Origin: Haemaphysalis longicornis
Lineage: Eukaryota > Arthropoda > Arachnida > Ixodida > Ixodidae
Assembly: GCA_013339765.2 (NCBI GenBank)
Contig: CM023453.1
Coordinates: forward strand, 86,618,685 to 86,682,684
DNA: 64,000 bases
Reading direction: 5' to 3'
Part shown: positions 31,830-41,613 of the stretch, in pieces
Layout: every line of letters starts with the position of its first letter
How positions within the stretch are numbered: position 1 is the stretch's first letter
Made by a program: the position numbers and the translations under genes
The notes under the pieces: generated by a model
Database searches by the model: none
Told to the model about the DNA's origin: nothing
What the model saw: only the letters and a program-made list of their open reading frames with translations

Positions 31830-34420
31830 ATCCACCGTGGTCCCGCGTAATTCGCGCCAACAGCGCCAAATCCCCCTAGTGGTACGTGCGTCTGAAAAAC
31901 GTTGCATTTATAGTCATGGCAACGAGTGGCGAGGGGGGAAAGGAGGGTTGGTGACGTCGCGGACGCTGAATGACGTCATTTTTGTCCGCGGCAGCCGGCC
32001 CGTGCCGCCGCGCGCCGGCCGGCAGCAACCGACGCTCGCCCAAGCCTTCCACGCCTGCCTGCCGGTCGCTGCTCATGTAGGGCAGCTCGGCAATGGCACC
32101 AGGCGCGTGAAGTTGGACGAGCGACGGCGATGCCTCGGAATGGCCGCCGCCCGTCGTTTGGTAGGTGTGTTGCAGTAACGTGTTTAACAATTGAACGAAA
32201 AAAACATGTTGTAATAGTATGTTTTCTGGTGTCGAATTGTTGTCTTTGTGGCGATAATAATTGGAGCGTTACACAAACATTCTTTCGCTTTTGTTTTAAT
32301 TCAAATTCATATGAAAGACATCTTTGATTCGAAGTCATGAAAACACATGCACTACACAAAATATAATGCACATACATTGTATGTTACACTCTGTTGGACT
32401 CTAAGCAAACATATGACATGCAAATTTGGGCATGCAACATTGCAGAATAGGAAAAAAACATGCAAGATGCACAGTTGGGTACACAATAATTGATTACCAA
32501 GAATAACTTCGAAGTTCTAATCACTATACATATTTTTTTTCGCGCACACCTCGGCGGGAGAAGGAAAGAACTTGAAGTTCACTCAATTATACTTATTGTC
32601 TTGGGCTCGACCTCGAGACGGGAATGTTCTTTAGACATTCAAAAAATTCGTTTCAGTTTCAGAGACCAACAGTAAACGGGAACCTATAATTTAAAAGAAA
32701 GCACGCACAGTATGCTTCAACGCCTGCCTTTGGGGCCAGTTGAACGCAAACTCTGAAAGGAAGCGTTGACCCGACCATACACTTCCGAGAAAATCTTGTT
32801 CACACCACAAAATGCGCGAGAAAAAAACTGTTGCAACACAATAACCGCACTATTGACCACTCATTGCTAGATTATATCTGCGTACAAAAATAATGCGCAA
32901 CCACGTTGTATAATACAGAACACAATCGCAACACAAATCGAGCGCACCCGTCTTTTCTTTTAATGGCGCGTGAACAGTCTGATTATGATGGGGGTTGGGG
33001 GGGGACGCACAGAAAAAGTTTTCCTGTATTGTAAGCCGCATGTACCGAGTTCATTACTTGCAGATATCGGCTAGGTCGTCACACGCTACTCCCTAGCTCG
33101 TGTCTGGGCAGCGCATCTTATCTCATCCTGTCCGATATCGATTCTAACTTTAGAACTATGGAACAGCAAAGCCACTCGCCATAAGATGACATGGCGCGGG
33201 CGCGCAGGTTAGATTGAACAGCAAAGCCGGCAATGCTACACTTTTTTTTATGAGCGAAACGCTTGCAACGGCAGCTGCAGGCAATGCATGTATTTCGGCT
33301 TGGCCTTCCACTGCTCCCTGTGGAAATTGATTGGCATTGAACACCGCGGTTTTACATAAGATTTTTCGGAGCACTGAAGCAACGTTTGGCAGCAGTTTTG
33401 CCGCAAACATCTCTTTTGGAACAAGATGGCCCCGGAAAAATTGGTTAGGGCACGCCACCCCGCGCCAACAATCACCGTGGGAATAGGTACGCAGTCAATG
33501 ACAAGAAGCGCGTACAGTTGAGCTTGCCTTCTTTGTGAGCAGGTGCAGCGTGATAACGTTGGAGGGGTTGAGGTGATTCACCACAGGAAACGTCCAATGA
33601 AGTCTCGAACCGTCCTCGGCTTGGGGCCCCACCCAGACTCAAACCCACTGCACGAACACAACAAAAAATACATCGATAAGAATCCTGAATCGACGTTCAA
33701 GCAGTTACTAAGGCAATCGCAAAACGGCAATGCCGCCTCAAATTCACCTTACGAGCAAGAGTCTGCGCGCCGAATGCGCGTTTACTTCTATTAAAACTTT
33801 GTGCACCTGCAAGGCTGGGATATATTTGCACATTAGTTTCCACTCCAAGACACTAACATGTCTCATTAACTTCACGTTACATGTGCGAAGTGAAAATAGA
33901 AGAGTGCAATCGGTCGGCTTCTAAGGAATTCACTATAACTTGTACAAAGCTAATTTGCTTACCTGTCATTTTGGAGAAGACGAGAAAACTTGGCCCGAAG
34001 CTGTTTCGCCCTGTGTTGCTTGCTAGCCATAAACCACAGAGCTGCGCAGGACTGGTGACGCGTCCTTCCCCCCCGCGGCCCCATATTTAGGAATAGCATT
34101 CGTATAATATTTTAATAATGCAGCGAAACTTTCAGCCCGTGGAGGCGTTAGTAGGCAACCCGCGCAGCCCTTGGCGCACAGCCGGCTCGCTTACGCACGC
34201 ACCGAAACTGGCCCACCGTGCGCGCCCAGAGCAAGAACAAAAATAATATTGGCGCCGAGTAAGCTGTTGCGCATGCGTGAGGAGTGCGCGGGAAGCATGC
34301 GTGGTGTGGAAAGAAAGAAAACGATGAGGGAAAGGGAAGGGCCACGCCGCATCATCCTGCCGCTAGGATCGCCTCCGGGTCCATTTTGAAACCCGAAACT
34401 AGCCAGAGTCGCCGACCATG
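31830..34420. other. Unassigned region between arrays 1 and 2
   Basis: GC-rich to about 32160 and AT-rich after that. I found no coding signal, LINE motif or inverted repeat. Frames at 33156-33475 (minus) and 34171-34389 (plus) have no identity. Confidence 0.45.
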
Positions 34421-34505
34421 CCTAGCCGGGCGACGGGAGGAGGGTTTGGCAGAAGACGGCCACACTGCGGCTGCTGCTGCTGAAAGAGGAAAAAAAAGCA
34501 AGTCG

Positions 34506-34578
34506 CGCCCAACGTGGGGCTCGAACCCACGACCCTGAGATTAAGAGTCTCATGCTCTACCGACTGAGCTAGCCGGGC
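34506..34578 (-). tRNA. tRNA-Lys-CTT: tRNA-Lys(CTT), array 2
   Basis: Consensus 73-nt copy. The downstream spacer has an extra A in the homopolymer (T8 terminator on the coding strand). Confidence 0.93.
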
Positions 34579-34643
34579 GACAGAAGGAGGGTTTGCAGAC
34601 GGCCACCTACAACTGCAGCTCATGAAAGAGGAAAAAAGCAGCG

Positions 34644-34716
34644 CGCCCAACGTGGGGCTCGAACCCACGACCCTGAGATTAAGAGTCTCATGCTCTACCG
34701 ACTGAGCTAGCCGGGC
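34644..34716 (-). tRNA. tRNA-Lys-CTT: tRNA-Lys(CTT), array 2
   Basis: Consensus copy; terminator run is T6 here. Confidence 0.93.
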
Positions 34717-34782
34717 GACAGAAGGAGGGTTTGCAGACGGCCACCTACAACTGCAGCTCCTGAAAGAGGAAAAAAAGCAGCG

Positions 34783-34855
34783 CGCCCAACGTGGGGCTCG
34801 AACCCACGACCCTGAGATTAAGAGTCTCATGCTCTACCGACTGAGCTAGCCGGGC
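34783..34855 (-). tRNA. tRNA-Lys-CTT: tRNA-Lys(CTT), array 2
   Basis: Consensus copy with T7 terminator. Confidence 0.93.
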
Positions 34856-34921
34856 GACAGAAGGAGGGTTTGCAGACGGCCACCTACAACTGCAGCTCCT
34901 GAAAGAGGAAAAAAAGCAGCA

Positions 34922-34994
34922 CGCCCAACGTGGGGCTCGAACCCACGACCCTGAGATTAAGAGTCTCATGCTCTACCGACTGAGCTAGCCGGGC
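34922..34994 (-). tRNA. tRNA-Lys-CTT: tRNA-Lys(CTT), array 2
   Basis: Consensus copy; the base just beyond its 3' end is T rather than C. Confidence 0.93.
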
Positions 34995-35061
34995 GACAGA
35001 AGGAGGGTTTGCAGACGGCCACCTGCGGCTGCTGGCTGCTGAAAGAGGAAAAAAGCAGTCG

Positions 35062-35131
35062 CGCCCACGTTGGGCTGAACCCACGACCCTGATATTAAGA
35101 GTCTCATTCTCTACCACTGAGCTAGCCGGGC
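35062..35131 (-). pseudogene. tRNA-Lys copy with deletions
   Basis: 70 nt: losses in the acceptor, T and D arms and a G-to-T change in the anticodon stem. Not foldable as tRNA-Lys as written. Confidence 0.8.
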
Positions 35132-35195
35132 ACGGGAGGAGGTTTGAAACGGCCCACTGCGGCCTGCTGCTGCTGAAATAGGGAAAAAAGCAGTG

Positions 35196-35270
35196 CGCCC
35201 ACGTGGGGCTCGAAACCCACGACCCTTAGATTAGAAGAGATCGCTGCTCTACCGACTGAGCTAGCCGGGC
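35196..35270 (-). pseudogene. tRNA-Lys copy with altered anticodon arm
   Basis: Extra bases in the T and anticodon arms and one loss in the acceptor stem. The CTT anticodon context is destroyed. Confidence 0.8.
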
Positions 35271-35330
35271 GACGGGAGGAGGGTTTTGCAGACGGCCACT
35301 GCGCTGCTGCTGCTGAAAGAGGAAAAAACA

Positions 35331-35393
35331 CGCCCCAACGTGGGGCTTCGAACCCACGACCCTGAGATTAGAGCTCATCTCCTACCGACGAGC
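35331..35393 (-). tRNA. tRNA-Lys 3' part, interrupted by LINE B
   Basis: Begins, on the minus strand, with GCTCGTCGG directly after the LINE B A-tail; one A of the target duplication is missing compared with 40556-40568. Also lacks bases in the anticodon arm. Confidence 0.85.
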
Positions 35394-35470
35394 TTTTTTT
35401 TTTTTCTTTATTGCCATATTTTGACACAGCACTTGAACCAAACAAACCAAAAACAAGATAACGATAAAAA

Positions 35471-35496
35471 CTGCTAGCCAACAACCTTGCTAGCAG
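35471..35496 (-). promoter_or_regulatory. Conserved 3' UTR hairpin, LINE B
   Basis: CTGCTAGC (35471-35478) pairs with GCTAGCAG (35489-35496) around a 10-nt loop, 7 nt after the ORF2 stop. Stem bases differ from LINEs A and C in a compensated way. Confidence 0.75.
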
Positions 35497-35503
35497 AAAG
35501 CGG

Positions 35504-38500
35504 TTAAAATTGCTTCAGGTCCGTTAGCGACTCCATCACGGACAGCCACTCTGGAGGGTCAGGTTGAGCCCTCCACACTTCAATCATCAATCGCATAGTA
35601 TCAGCAAAATACTCTTTTGAGCGTTTGGCATCAACGTCACGATGACGGATCGCCATACGCGACTTCCAAATGCCGTGCAAAGCCAGGACCATGACAAGGT
35701 CGTATGGTACCTCATTGTCGCTCTCAATAGGCAGGAACCTGATGCCATGTGCGTCCAGAGGGAAGTCCTTTTTTAAAGTCCGCTGAAGCACGTCCCAAAA
35801 AAATATCCCATCCCAGCACTCGAGGAACACATGTTCTACCGTTTCGGGTTTCTTACACGGGTAGCATTCAACCCCCCATGGCATGTACAAACCCTTCTCT
35901 TTCTGCCACGTTTTTACAGGGAGGACACCCGCATGCAGTTTAAAAAAGAATGACTTAACCCATGGCGGTACCGCCATTCGTTTTACACGTTTGAGCACGT
36001 CCTGTCCTGGCCCTGCACGGTACATTGACCTATACAACGGCACAGGTAATGCAGTGTCAAGCAAATCACGGTACAACTTTTTCCGCGTAACACTAGATAA
36101 GTACTCTGTACTGAAACGTGCACGCAAAAACTGGGTCGCTTGAACCACTTCACGGAAGTAGCCCTTGATTACTCCGACAGAAAAGTGGGCAGACGTAACA
36201 ACAAATTCAGGTAATGCCCTTGATAACTTCAGCTGACACACTGTGCGCAGGAAAGGATCGTTCACGTCACGAAAGAACAAAAAACGATTGGCGACTTGCC
36301 GCAAAAACAAATGGGACAAAGAAAGCCCCCCCTGACGCACGCGCCGAAAGAGATTCGTGCGGCTCGTCCTTTCCCATGTCGATTCCCAGATCAGCACAGC
36401 AAACACCCGGTGCAGGGCTTGTACATGAGAACGCGAACAGTGCAGCACCTGAAGTACGTACCACAGTTTGCTCATCAAAAATATGTTGCATACTGATGCT
36501 CTAGCAAACATGGAAAGGCCACTGCCTTTCCATTTCTCAGCTTTTTCGCGCAATTCAGCGGTCTGTCTGCGCCAGTAAGGGTCACTGTCTTCATAGTTTT
36601 CCAGGGGCACTCCCAAGTACTTAGCGGGCGTCGTCTGCCAACTGATACATTCAAACACACTAGGCGCGCTTTCCCAGTCCCCATGCCAAAATCCTAAACA
36701 CTTTTGCCAGTTTACTCCACTGGCACTATATTTACAAAACCGTTTCAGAGCGTTTACAGCAACGCTGATGCTGCTTCTATCAACACAAAAAAGGGCAATG
36801 TCATCAGCGTAGGCCAAGACACGCACTTCAGCTGACTCTAATCGAAACCCGTTGACGCTCTCACTTCTTATGATGCTTAAACAAAACGCTTCAATATATA
36901 CACAAAAAAGCAACGGTGACAATGGGCAGCCCTGACGCACGGCTCGCTGAACCTGAATGGGTTTGCTTGTCGTTTTGTTTACAACAAGGTGAGTGCAACA
37001 CCCATTGTACGCCATACGTACTCCCTCGCGTACAACAGATCCTACGTTTACATGCTGTAACATGTCTAAAAGGAGTTCATGGGATACCTGGTCAAATGCT
37101 TTTGCCAGGTCTATCTGGAGCATGGCCACAGCACTTCGCATACTGTCACAACATTCAAGAACACTTCTGGCGGTGTGAATGTTCGTGACTATTGACCGTC
37201 CCTTTATTCCACAAGTTTGGTGTGGTCCAACAATGTCTCTTATTACACTCTGCAAGCGGCTAGCCAATACTTTCATTAATATCTTATAATCAACGTTGGT
37301 TAAACTGATTGGGCGATAGGCAGATATTTCCCTCAGTTTATTATCGTCCTCCGATTTCGGTATAAAGACTGTGTGGGACACAAGAAAGGACGGAGGTAGT
37401 TCTCCTGTTTTGTAAGACTCGGCGTAAACTTTACGCAAAACAGGGCTTAGATCCTCCTTGAACTTTTTATAAAAGGCTGAGCTCAGTCCATCCGGACCCG
37501 GGGTCTTCCCTGGGCTCAGCTCGTCAATGGCTCTCCTTATTTCATCTACTGTTATATCACTTTCAAGACCTGCTGCTGTTCCTTCGCTCAGGCGCGGCAA
37601 CAAACACATAAATTCCTTTTGGAACTGGACAGCATCGATATTCTGACGCGCGAACAACTTCTCATAGTAGTCACAGAAACTACGCTCGATGCTTGCCTGG
37701 TCATTACACTTTACGCCATCGTACTCTATTTCCGCTATCGTATTTCTACGTGCGTATCTTTTCTCTGAACTGAGTGCTCTTTTGGTAGGCGTTTCACCGA
37801 GTAGGAACCGTTCAGCCCTTGCGCGTACAAGTGCGCCGTGATACTTTTCCTTATCTAATTCTTCAAGCTGCACCTTCATTGTTCGAATGTCGTCCTTGAA
37901 CGTACCGGGCGACTTACATTCTTCTGTAACAAAAACATCAAGGCTACTTCGTAGCAGGGCTTCTTTGCATTTATCTTCATTTTTCATTGCCCCCGATCTT
38001 TCCAGGGCTTTCATTTTTACTTCTTGTTTGAAGAGTTCCCATTTACAAATGAAGTTCACTTCTTCATCACTACCGAAAATCTTTCGTGCGCATGTGTTTA
38101 CTGCCTCCACGAAAGTTCCGTCTTCGACTAACTTATTGTTCATCTTCCATAAGCCCCAACAAAAGGCATTTCGCCGCTTCGCGCTCCTACCGAGCGTTAA
38201 AGATACCAAACAGTGATCGCTGAACGAGACAGGTATCACACGGTATTCTTCACACTGCGGCAGTAGATCAAGCGATAAGTACACCCTATCAAGACGCGCA
38301 TGGCTATTGCCTTGGAAATGCGTGTAGCGCACGGGGCCATTACTACCGACGCTATCACCAACGTCTTCTAGGGCGAAGTCTGCTACAATATCACTTAGTA
38401 CTGCCGTACTAGCATCTCTAAAAGGTGACGGGCTACTTTTGTCGCGTGCAGAACACACGCAGTTAAAGTCACCCAGTAAAATTACCATCCGGTCTGTCTC

Positions 38501-38944
38501 ACACCACTTTCTAATTTCCTCAAAAAACAACTTCCTTTCGGCGGCTTTGGTGGGGCCGTACATGCAAATAACCCGCCATTCATTTGATAACAAGGCCAAA
38601 TCACACACAACCAACCGCCCCGAATCAGACGCAGTGACGGTATTCAGGGTGGCCCCTAAACTACGCCGTATTAACAGTGCGCAACCCCCCGAGAACCCGA
38701 CTGCGTGAGAAACACAGACGTCATAGCGCGACATGAATGGCCGCACCATACGGTCCGTCTGATCCTCTCTCTCGACCTTGGTTTCTTGCAAGGCGACAAT
38801 ATCTAGATCCTCGTCTACAAGAAGGCGGTACAACTGACTTTGACGTCTCCGATCCGCAAGCCCCCTGACATTTAGCGTGGCTATGCGTATAGGCTTGCTT
38901 AAATAAACCATTCCAAGAAAGCAACGGGGATTACCGTGTAACAC
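35504..38944 (-). CDS. LINE B ORF2: APE endonuclease, reverse transcriptase, zinc-binding tail
   Basis: An intact 1146-aa protein. Endonuclease about 18-250: IATLNVRG (21-28), LQETK with Glu54, LLGDFNC (156-162), ARLDRVYLS (216-224), SFSDHC (240-245). RT about 440-800: LSPGKTPGPDG (476-486), YRPISLTNVDYKIL (543-556), MLQIDLAKAFD with Asp612, RQGCPLSPLLF (670-680), catalytic YADD (712-715), WQKCLGFWHG, KYLGVPL (775-781). C-terminal zinc motif C1027-x2-C1030-x7-H1038-x4-C1043 (CYPCKKPETVEHVFLEC). A likely alternative start is Met12 (MVYLSKPIRIATL), since LINE C keeps both Met codons. It is expected to cut the tRNA-Lys site and copy its RNA there. No lesion seen. Confidence 0.95.
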   Translation of the reverse strand: MLHGNPRCFLGMVYLSKPIRIATLNVRGLADRRRQSQLYRLLVDEDLDIVALQETKVEREDQTDRMVRPFMSRYDVCVSHAVGFSGGCALLIRRSLGATLNTVTASDSGRLVVCDLALLSNEWRVICMYGPTKAAERKLFFEEIRKWCETDRMVILLGDFNCVCSARDKSSPSPFRDASTAVLSDIVADFALEDVGDSVGSNGPVRYTHFQGNSHARLDRVYLSLDLLPQCEEYRVIPVSFSDHCLVSLTLGRSAKRRNAFCWGLWKMNNKLVEDGTFVEAVNTCARKIFGSDEEVNFICKWELFKQEVKMKALERSGAMKNEDKCKEALLRSSLDVFVTEECKSPGTFKDDIRTMKVQLEELDKEKYHGALVRARAERFLLGETPTKRALSSEKRYARRNTIAEIEYDGVKCNDQASIERSFCDYYEKLFARQNIDAVQFQKEFMCLLPRLSEGTAAGLESDITVDEIRRAIDELSPGKTPGPDGLSSAFYKKFKEDLSPVLRKVYAESYKTGELPPSFLVSHTVFIPKSEDDNKLREISAYRPISLTNVDYKILMKVLASRLQSVIRDIVGPHQTCGIKGRSIVTNIHTARSVLECCDSMRSAVAMLQIDLAKAFDQVSHELLLDMLQHVNVGSVVREGVRMAYNGCCTHLVVNKTTSKPIQVQRAVRQGCPLSPLLFCVYIEAFCLSIIRSESVNGFRLESAEVRVLAYADDIALFCVDRSSISVAVNALKRFCKYSASGVNWQKCLGFWHGDWESAPSVFECISWQTTPAKYLGVPLENYEDSDPYWRRQTAELREKAEKWKGSGLSMFARASVCNIFLMSKLWYVLQVLHCSRSHVQALHRVFAVLIWESTWERTSRTNLFRRVRQGGLSLSHLFLRQVANRFLFFRDVNDPFLRTVCQLKLSRALPEFVVTSAHFSVGVIKGYFREVVQATQFLRARFSTEYLSSVTRKKLYRDLLDTALPVPLYRSMYRAGPGQDVLKRVKRMAVPPWVKSFFFKLHAGVLPVKTWQKEKGLYMPWGVECYPCKKPETVEHVFLECWDGIFFWDVLQRTLKKDFPLDAHGIRFLPIESDNEVPYDLVMVLALHGIWKSRMAIRHRDVDAKRSKEYFADTMRLMIEVWRAQPDPPEWLSVMESLTDLKQF

Positions 38945-39320
38945 TTAAGTCCGTACATTCCAATAAAAAGCACTCCGCAGACACTAAAGAACTCACCCGC
39001 ATTCCAAAACGCAACTACAACAAAAAAGAAAATGAAACACTCATACATACACTCATACATACATACATTAAACTGCAAACACTCTAAGCGCTTTTCGGGC
39101 ACCACTAAACACGGTGCTATACTTGCCCCTCCCCCCTTCCCCACCCTAAAAAACACACCGAAAGGCACTTTACAGGCAACAAAGTCACCGGAGACGCTAC
39201 AAAAGTACTCCTTGGACCCACCTACGTAGTTCAGTTTAGTTCGCTCGCGCTTCGGTAGAGCAGTGCAACACCAGACACAGATCAAACAGTTGCCGACTAC
39301 CTTTCGAAGCATCGTGGTGA
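38945..39320 (-). other. LINE B spacer between ORF1 and ORF2
   Basis: 376 bp without coding signal, containing a short (CATA)n tract at 39042-39070. How ORF2 is translated after such a gap is unclear; reinitiation or internal entry are possibilities. LINE A has a comparable spacer of about 325 bp. Confidence 0.7.
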
Positions 39321-40505
39321 CTAGGTGGGCGTAGCCGGGGGCTTTGTGCGGTCTGGGGGGACGTTGGGCTTCGGCTTGAAGCTCGAACGTCTCACTATAA
39401 CCGCCTTGGTAGGCGGCTCCTCGCTGCCGGGGAGTCCGTCGCCTTGTCCTGTGTCGTTGCCCTCGCGCTGCCGCTTTGCGGCGGCACCACTGAGGTCCAT
39501 TTGCACGACGTCCTCTACTGTAGACGACGCCGCCGTCGTCCCCTGGCTTGCCGCTCCGGGGCAGCCAGCCTCCTTCGGCGCTACGAGTTGGGGAGGCGTC
39601 TTCGGCTGACCGGGCGGCTCCGTTTCAGGACCGCGCTGGCCAGCCTCGGCCTCGACCTGTTCCGCAGGCGTCTGCTCCTTTGCCGCCCCGCCGGTGACTC
39701 CTGCTGCGGTCTCCTCCGCGTCTGCCTCGTCCATGAGGTTTTCGCGGAGGTCCTCGTCCTTCGAAGGCCCGGTGACGCTAGCGTAGGACTTGACACAGGC
39801 TGCCGCTTCGTGCCCGTAGCGACGGCACGCCGAACAACGTGGCACCTTACACTCCCGCCGAACGTGGCCCTTCATGTTGCAGCGCAAACACTGCGGGGCC
39901 CTCCCGGTGACGACGACGAGGGCCTTGTCGCCCGCCACGCGTAGCTCGTGCGGCAGGTCTTCCAGAGTCACTCCGGCCTTCAGTTTCAGGGTCACCGACC
40001 GCAGCGTGGAACCTTTATCTTGAATTCCGTCAACGCGCCAACGCTCTCTGCGCACCTCACCGACACGCCCGTAAGGCGCCAGCGCAGCGCGCACTGCCTC
40101 GTCCGGCACGTTGTGCAGAAGCCAATGTAGCTTCAGACGCGCTTCCTGGTTGCTCGGGTCGATAACAAGGCAGCGCCTGTCCTTTACCTTGATGTCGCTT
40201 GCTTCCAAAATTTTCTTCACACCTTCCGCTGACTTAAACGTCACCGCCCAGACGTGACTCATCTGATACGCCCCCAATGCCAAAACATCGGGGAGCAGCG
40301 CCAGACGAGCCAACGTGTCGCGGAAATCCTCGACACGGTAGGGGCGGGCACGCATGTCCGCATGCAGAAACACCGTGTTTAGCACCGACTGTCCTGTAGG
40401 AAACTGGGGCAAAAGTACTTGGTAGTCCTGAGAGTCCTGGGCAAAAATCCTGTTACCGCGGGCCGAAAGGCCCGCTGAAGCCGCTCCTTGGGCGGAGCTC
40501 GACAT
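39321..40505 (-). CDS. LINE B ORF1: nucleic-acid-binding protein with two zinc knuckles
   Basis: 394 aa counted from MSSSAQGAAS at 40505, the first Met inside the element; the frame is also open upstream through tRNA sequence, which I treat as accidental. Residues about 85-200 look like RRM-type β-α-β units (HVWAVTFKSAEGVKKILEA; LKLHWLLHNVPDEAVRAALA; RSVTLKLKAG). Zinc knuckles: C206-C219 (CLRCNMKGHVRREC) and C224-C237 (CSACRRYGHEAAAC), both CX2CX4HX4C. The remainder is acidic/Pro-rich and ends in the conserved basic RRSSFKPKPNV segment. It presumably coats the LINE RNA. Corresponding broken copies lie in LINEs A and E. Confidence 0.92.
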   Translation of the reverse strand: MSSSAQGAASAGLSARGNRIFAQDSQDYQVLLPQFPTGQSVLNTVFLHADMRARPYRVEDFRDTLARLALLPDVLALGAYQMSHVWAVTFKSAEGVKKILEASDIKVKDRRCLVIDPSNQEARLKLHWLLHNVPDEAVRAALAPYGRVGEVRRERWRVDGIQDKGSTLRSVTLKLKAGVTLEDLPHELRVAGDKALVVVTGRAPQCLRCNMKGHVRRECKVPRCSACRRYGHEAAACVKSYASVTGPSKDEDLRENLMDEADAEETAAGVTGGAAKEQTPAEQVEAEAGQRGPETEPPGQPKTPPQLVAPKEAGCPGAASQGTTAASSTVEDVVQMDLSGAAAKRQREGNDTGQGDGLPGSEEPPTKAVIVRRSSFKPKPNVPPDRTKPPATPT

Positions 40506-40555
40506 TCTACGACCGCACGCTGGCGCAACCGGAAGCAGAATCCTCGGCCACGCCC

Positions 40556-40577
40556 CTACCGACTGAGCTAGCCGGGC
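40556..40577 (-). tRNA. tRNA-Lys 5' head flanking LINE B
   Basis: GCCCGGCTAGCTCAGTCGG plus TAG, ending where LINE B begins. It retains the complete A box; the rest of this gene is at 35331-35393. Confidence 0.9.
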
Positions 40578-40643
40578 GACGGGAGGAGGGTTTGCAGACG
40601 GCCACCTGCGGCTGCTGCTGCTGAAAGAGGAAAAAAAGCAGCG

Positions 40644-40716
40644 CGCCCAACGTGGGGCTCGAACCCACGACCCTGAGATTAAGAGTCTCATGCTCTACCG
40701 ACTGAGCTAGCCGGGC
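40644..40716 (-). tRNA. tRNA-Lys-CTT: tRNA-Lys(CTT), array 3 unit 1
   Basis: Reference copy. The 73 nt fold into a standard cloverleaf: acceptor GCCCGGC/GTTGGGC (with G-U pairs), D arm GCTC...GAGC, anticodon stem TGAGA/TCTCA with loop CTCTTAA (anticodon CTT, reads AAG), T arm GTGGG/CCCAC with TTCGAGC loop. A box TAGCTCAGTCGG and B box GGTTCGAGCCC are both perfect. It decodes lysine in cytosolic translation. The 3' CCA is not encoded, as is usual in eukaryotes. Confidence 0.95.
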
Positions 40717-40782
40717 GACGGGAGGAGGGTTTGCAGACGGCCACCTGCGGCTGCTGCTGCTGAAAGAGGAAAAAAAGCAGCG

Positions 40783-40855
40783 CGCCCAACGTGGGGCTCG
40801 AACCCACGACCCTGAGATTAAGAGTCTCATGCTCTACCGACTGAGCTAGCCGGGC
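40783..40855 (-). tRNA. tRNA-Lys-CTT: tRNA-Lys(CTT), array 3 unit 2
   Basis: Identical to unit 1, with the CTGCTGCTG-type spacer. Confidence 0.95.
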
Positions 40856-40921
40856 GACGGGAGGAGGGTTTGCAGACGGCCACCTGCGGCTGCTGCTGCT
40901 GAAAGAGGAAAAAAAGCAGCG

Positions 40922-40994
40922 CGCCCAACGTGGGGCTCGAACCCACGACCCTGAGATTAAGAGTCTCATGCTCTACCGACTGAGCTAGCCGGGC
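40922..40994 (-). tRNA. tRNA-Lys-CTT: tRNA-Lys(CTT), array 3 unit 3
   Basis: Identical to unit 1; its 5' leader is of the ACAGAAGGAGG type. Confidence 0.95.
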
Positions 40995-41060
40995 GACAGA
41001 AGGAGGGTTTGCAGACGGCCACCTACAACTGCAGCTCCTGAAAGAGGAAAAAAAGCAGCG

Positions 41061-41132
41061 CGCCCAAGGGGGGCTCGAACCCACGACCCTGAGATTAAGA
41101 GTCTCATGCTCTACCGACTGAGCTAGCCGGGC
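41061..41132 (-). tRNA. tRNA-Lys, array 3 unit 4, acceptor-stem change
   Basis: 72 nt: AACGTGGGG reads AAGGGGGG, which removes acceptor/T-stem pairs. The anticodon arm is intact. Probably non-functional unless a sequencing error. Confidence 0.75.
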
Positions 41133-41198
41133 GACGGGAGGAGGGTTTGCAGACGGCCACCTGCGGCTGCTGCTGCTGAAAGAGGAAAAAAAGCAGCG

Positions 41199-41271
41199 CG
41201 CCCAACGTGGGGCTCGAACCCACGACCCTGAGATTAAGAGTCTCATGCTCTACCGACTGAGCTAGCCGGGC
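41199..41271 (-). tRNA. tRNA-Lys-CTT: tRNA-Lys(CTT), array 3 unit 5
   Basis: Consensus copy. Confidence 0.95.
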
Positions 41272-41337
41272 GACAGAAGGAGGGTTTGCAGACGGCCACC
41301 TACAACTGCAGCTCCTGAAAGAGGAAAAAAAGCAGCG

Positions 41338-41409
41338 CGCCCAACGGGGGGCTCGAACCCACGACCCTGAGATTAGAGTCTCATGCTCTACCGACTGAGC
41401 TAGCCGGGC
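41338..41409 (-). tRNA. tRNA-Lys, array 3 unit 6, anticodon-loop deletion
   Basis: One T is missing from the loop (CTCTAA), leaving six bases, and one T-stem base differs. The same deletion is in unit 7. Confidence 0.75.
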
Positions 41410-41475
41410 GACAGGAGGAGGGTTTGCAGACGGCCACCTGCGGCTGCTGCTGCTGAAAGAGGAAAAAAAGCAGCG

Positions 41476-41547
41476 CGCCCAACGTGGGGCTCGAACCCAC
41501 GACCCTGAGATTAGAGTCTCATGCTCTACCGACTGAGCTAGCCGGGC
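41476..41547 (-). tRNA. tRNA-Lys, array 3 unit 7, anticodon-loop deletion
   Basis: Shares the six-base loop of its neighbour, suggesting a local duplication or conversion event. Confidence 0.75.
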
Positions 41548-41613
41548 GACGGGAGGAGGGTTTGCAGACGGCCACCTGCGGCTGCTGCGGCTGAAAGAGG
41601 AAAAAAAGCAGCG

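Larger units (their letters stand above)
34424..35393 (-). repeat. tRNA-Lys tandem array 2
   Basis: Six repeat periods of about 139 bp plus end fragments, beginning with a 5' tRNA stub at 34424-34433. Copies at 34506, 34644, 34783 and 34922 are uniform; those at 35062, 35196 and 35331 carry many indels next to the LINE B tail. Two spacer variants are present: TACAACTGCAGCTCCTG in the uniform part and TGCGGCTGCTGCTGCTG elsewhere. Confidence 0.93.
35394..40555 (-). mobile_element. Tx1/L1-like LINE 'B', full length, both ORFs intact
   Basis: 5.16 kb between GCTCGTCGGTAG (3' side) and GCTCAGTCGGTAG (5' side), the same site of the tRNA-Lys D arm. The order is a 50-nt 5' UTR (GGGCGTGGCC start, GATTCTGCTTCC motif), ORF1 (40505-39321), a 376-bp spacer, ORF2 (38944-35504), and about 110 bp of 3' UTR with hairpin, AATAAAG and A-tail. 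The transcription direction equals that of the tRNA genes. Clade assignment rests on RT text (RPISLTNVDYKIL, CPLSPLLFCVYIE), the spacer between ORFs and the C-terminal CCHC. It may be retrotransposition-competent. Confidence 0.93.
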
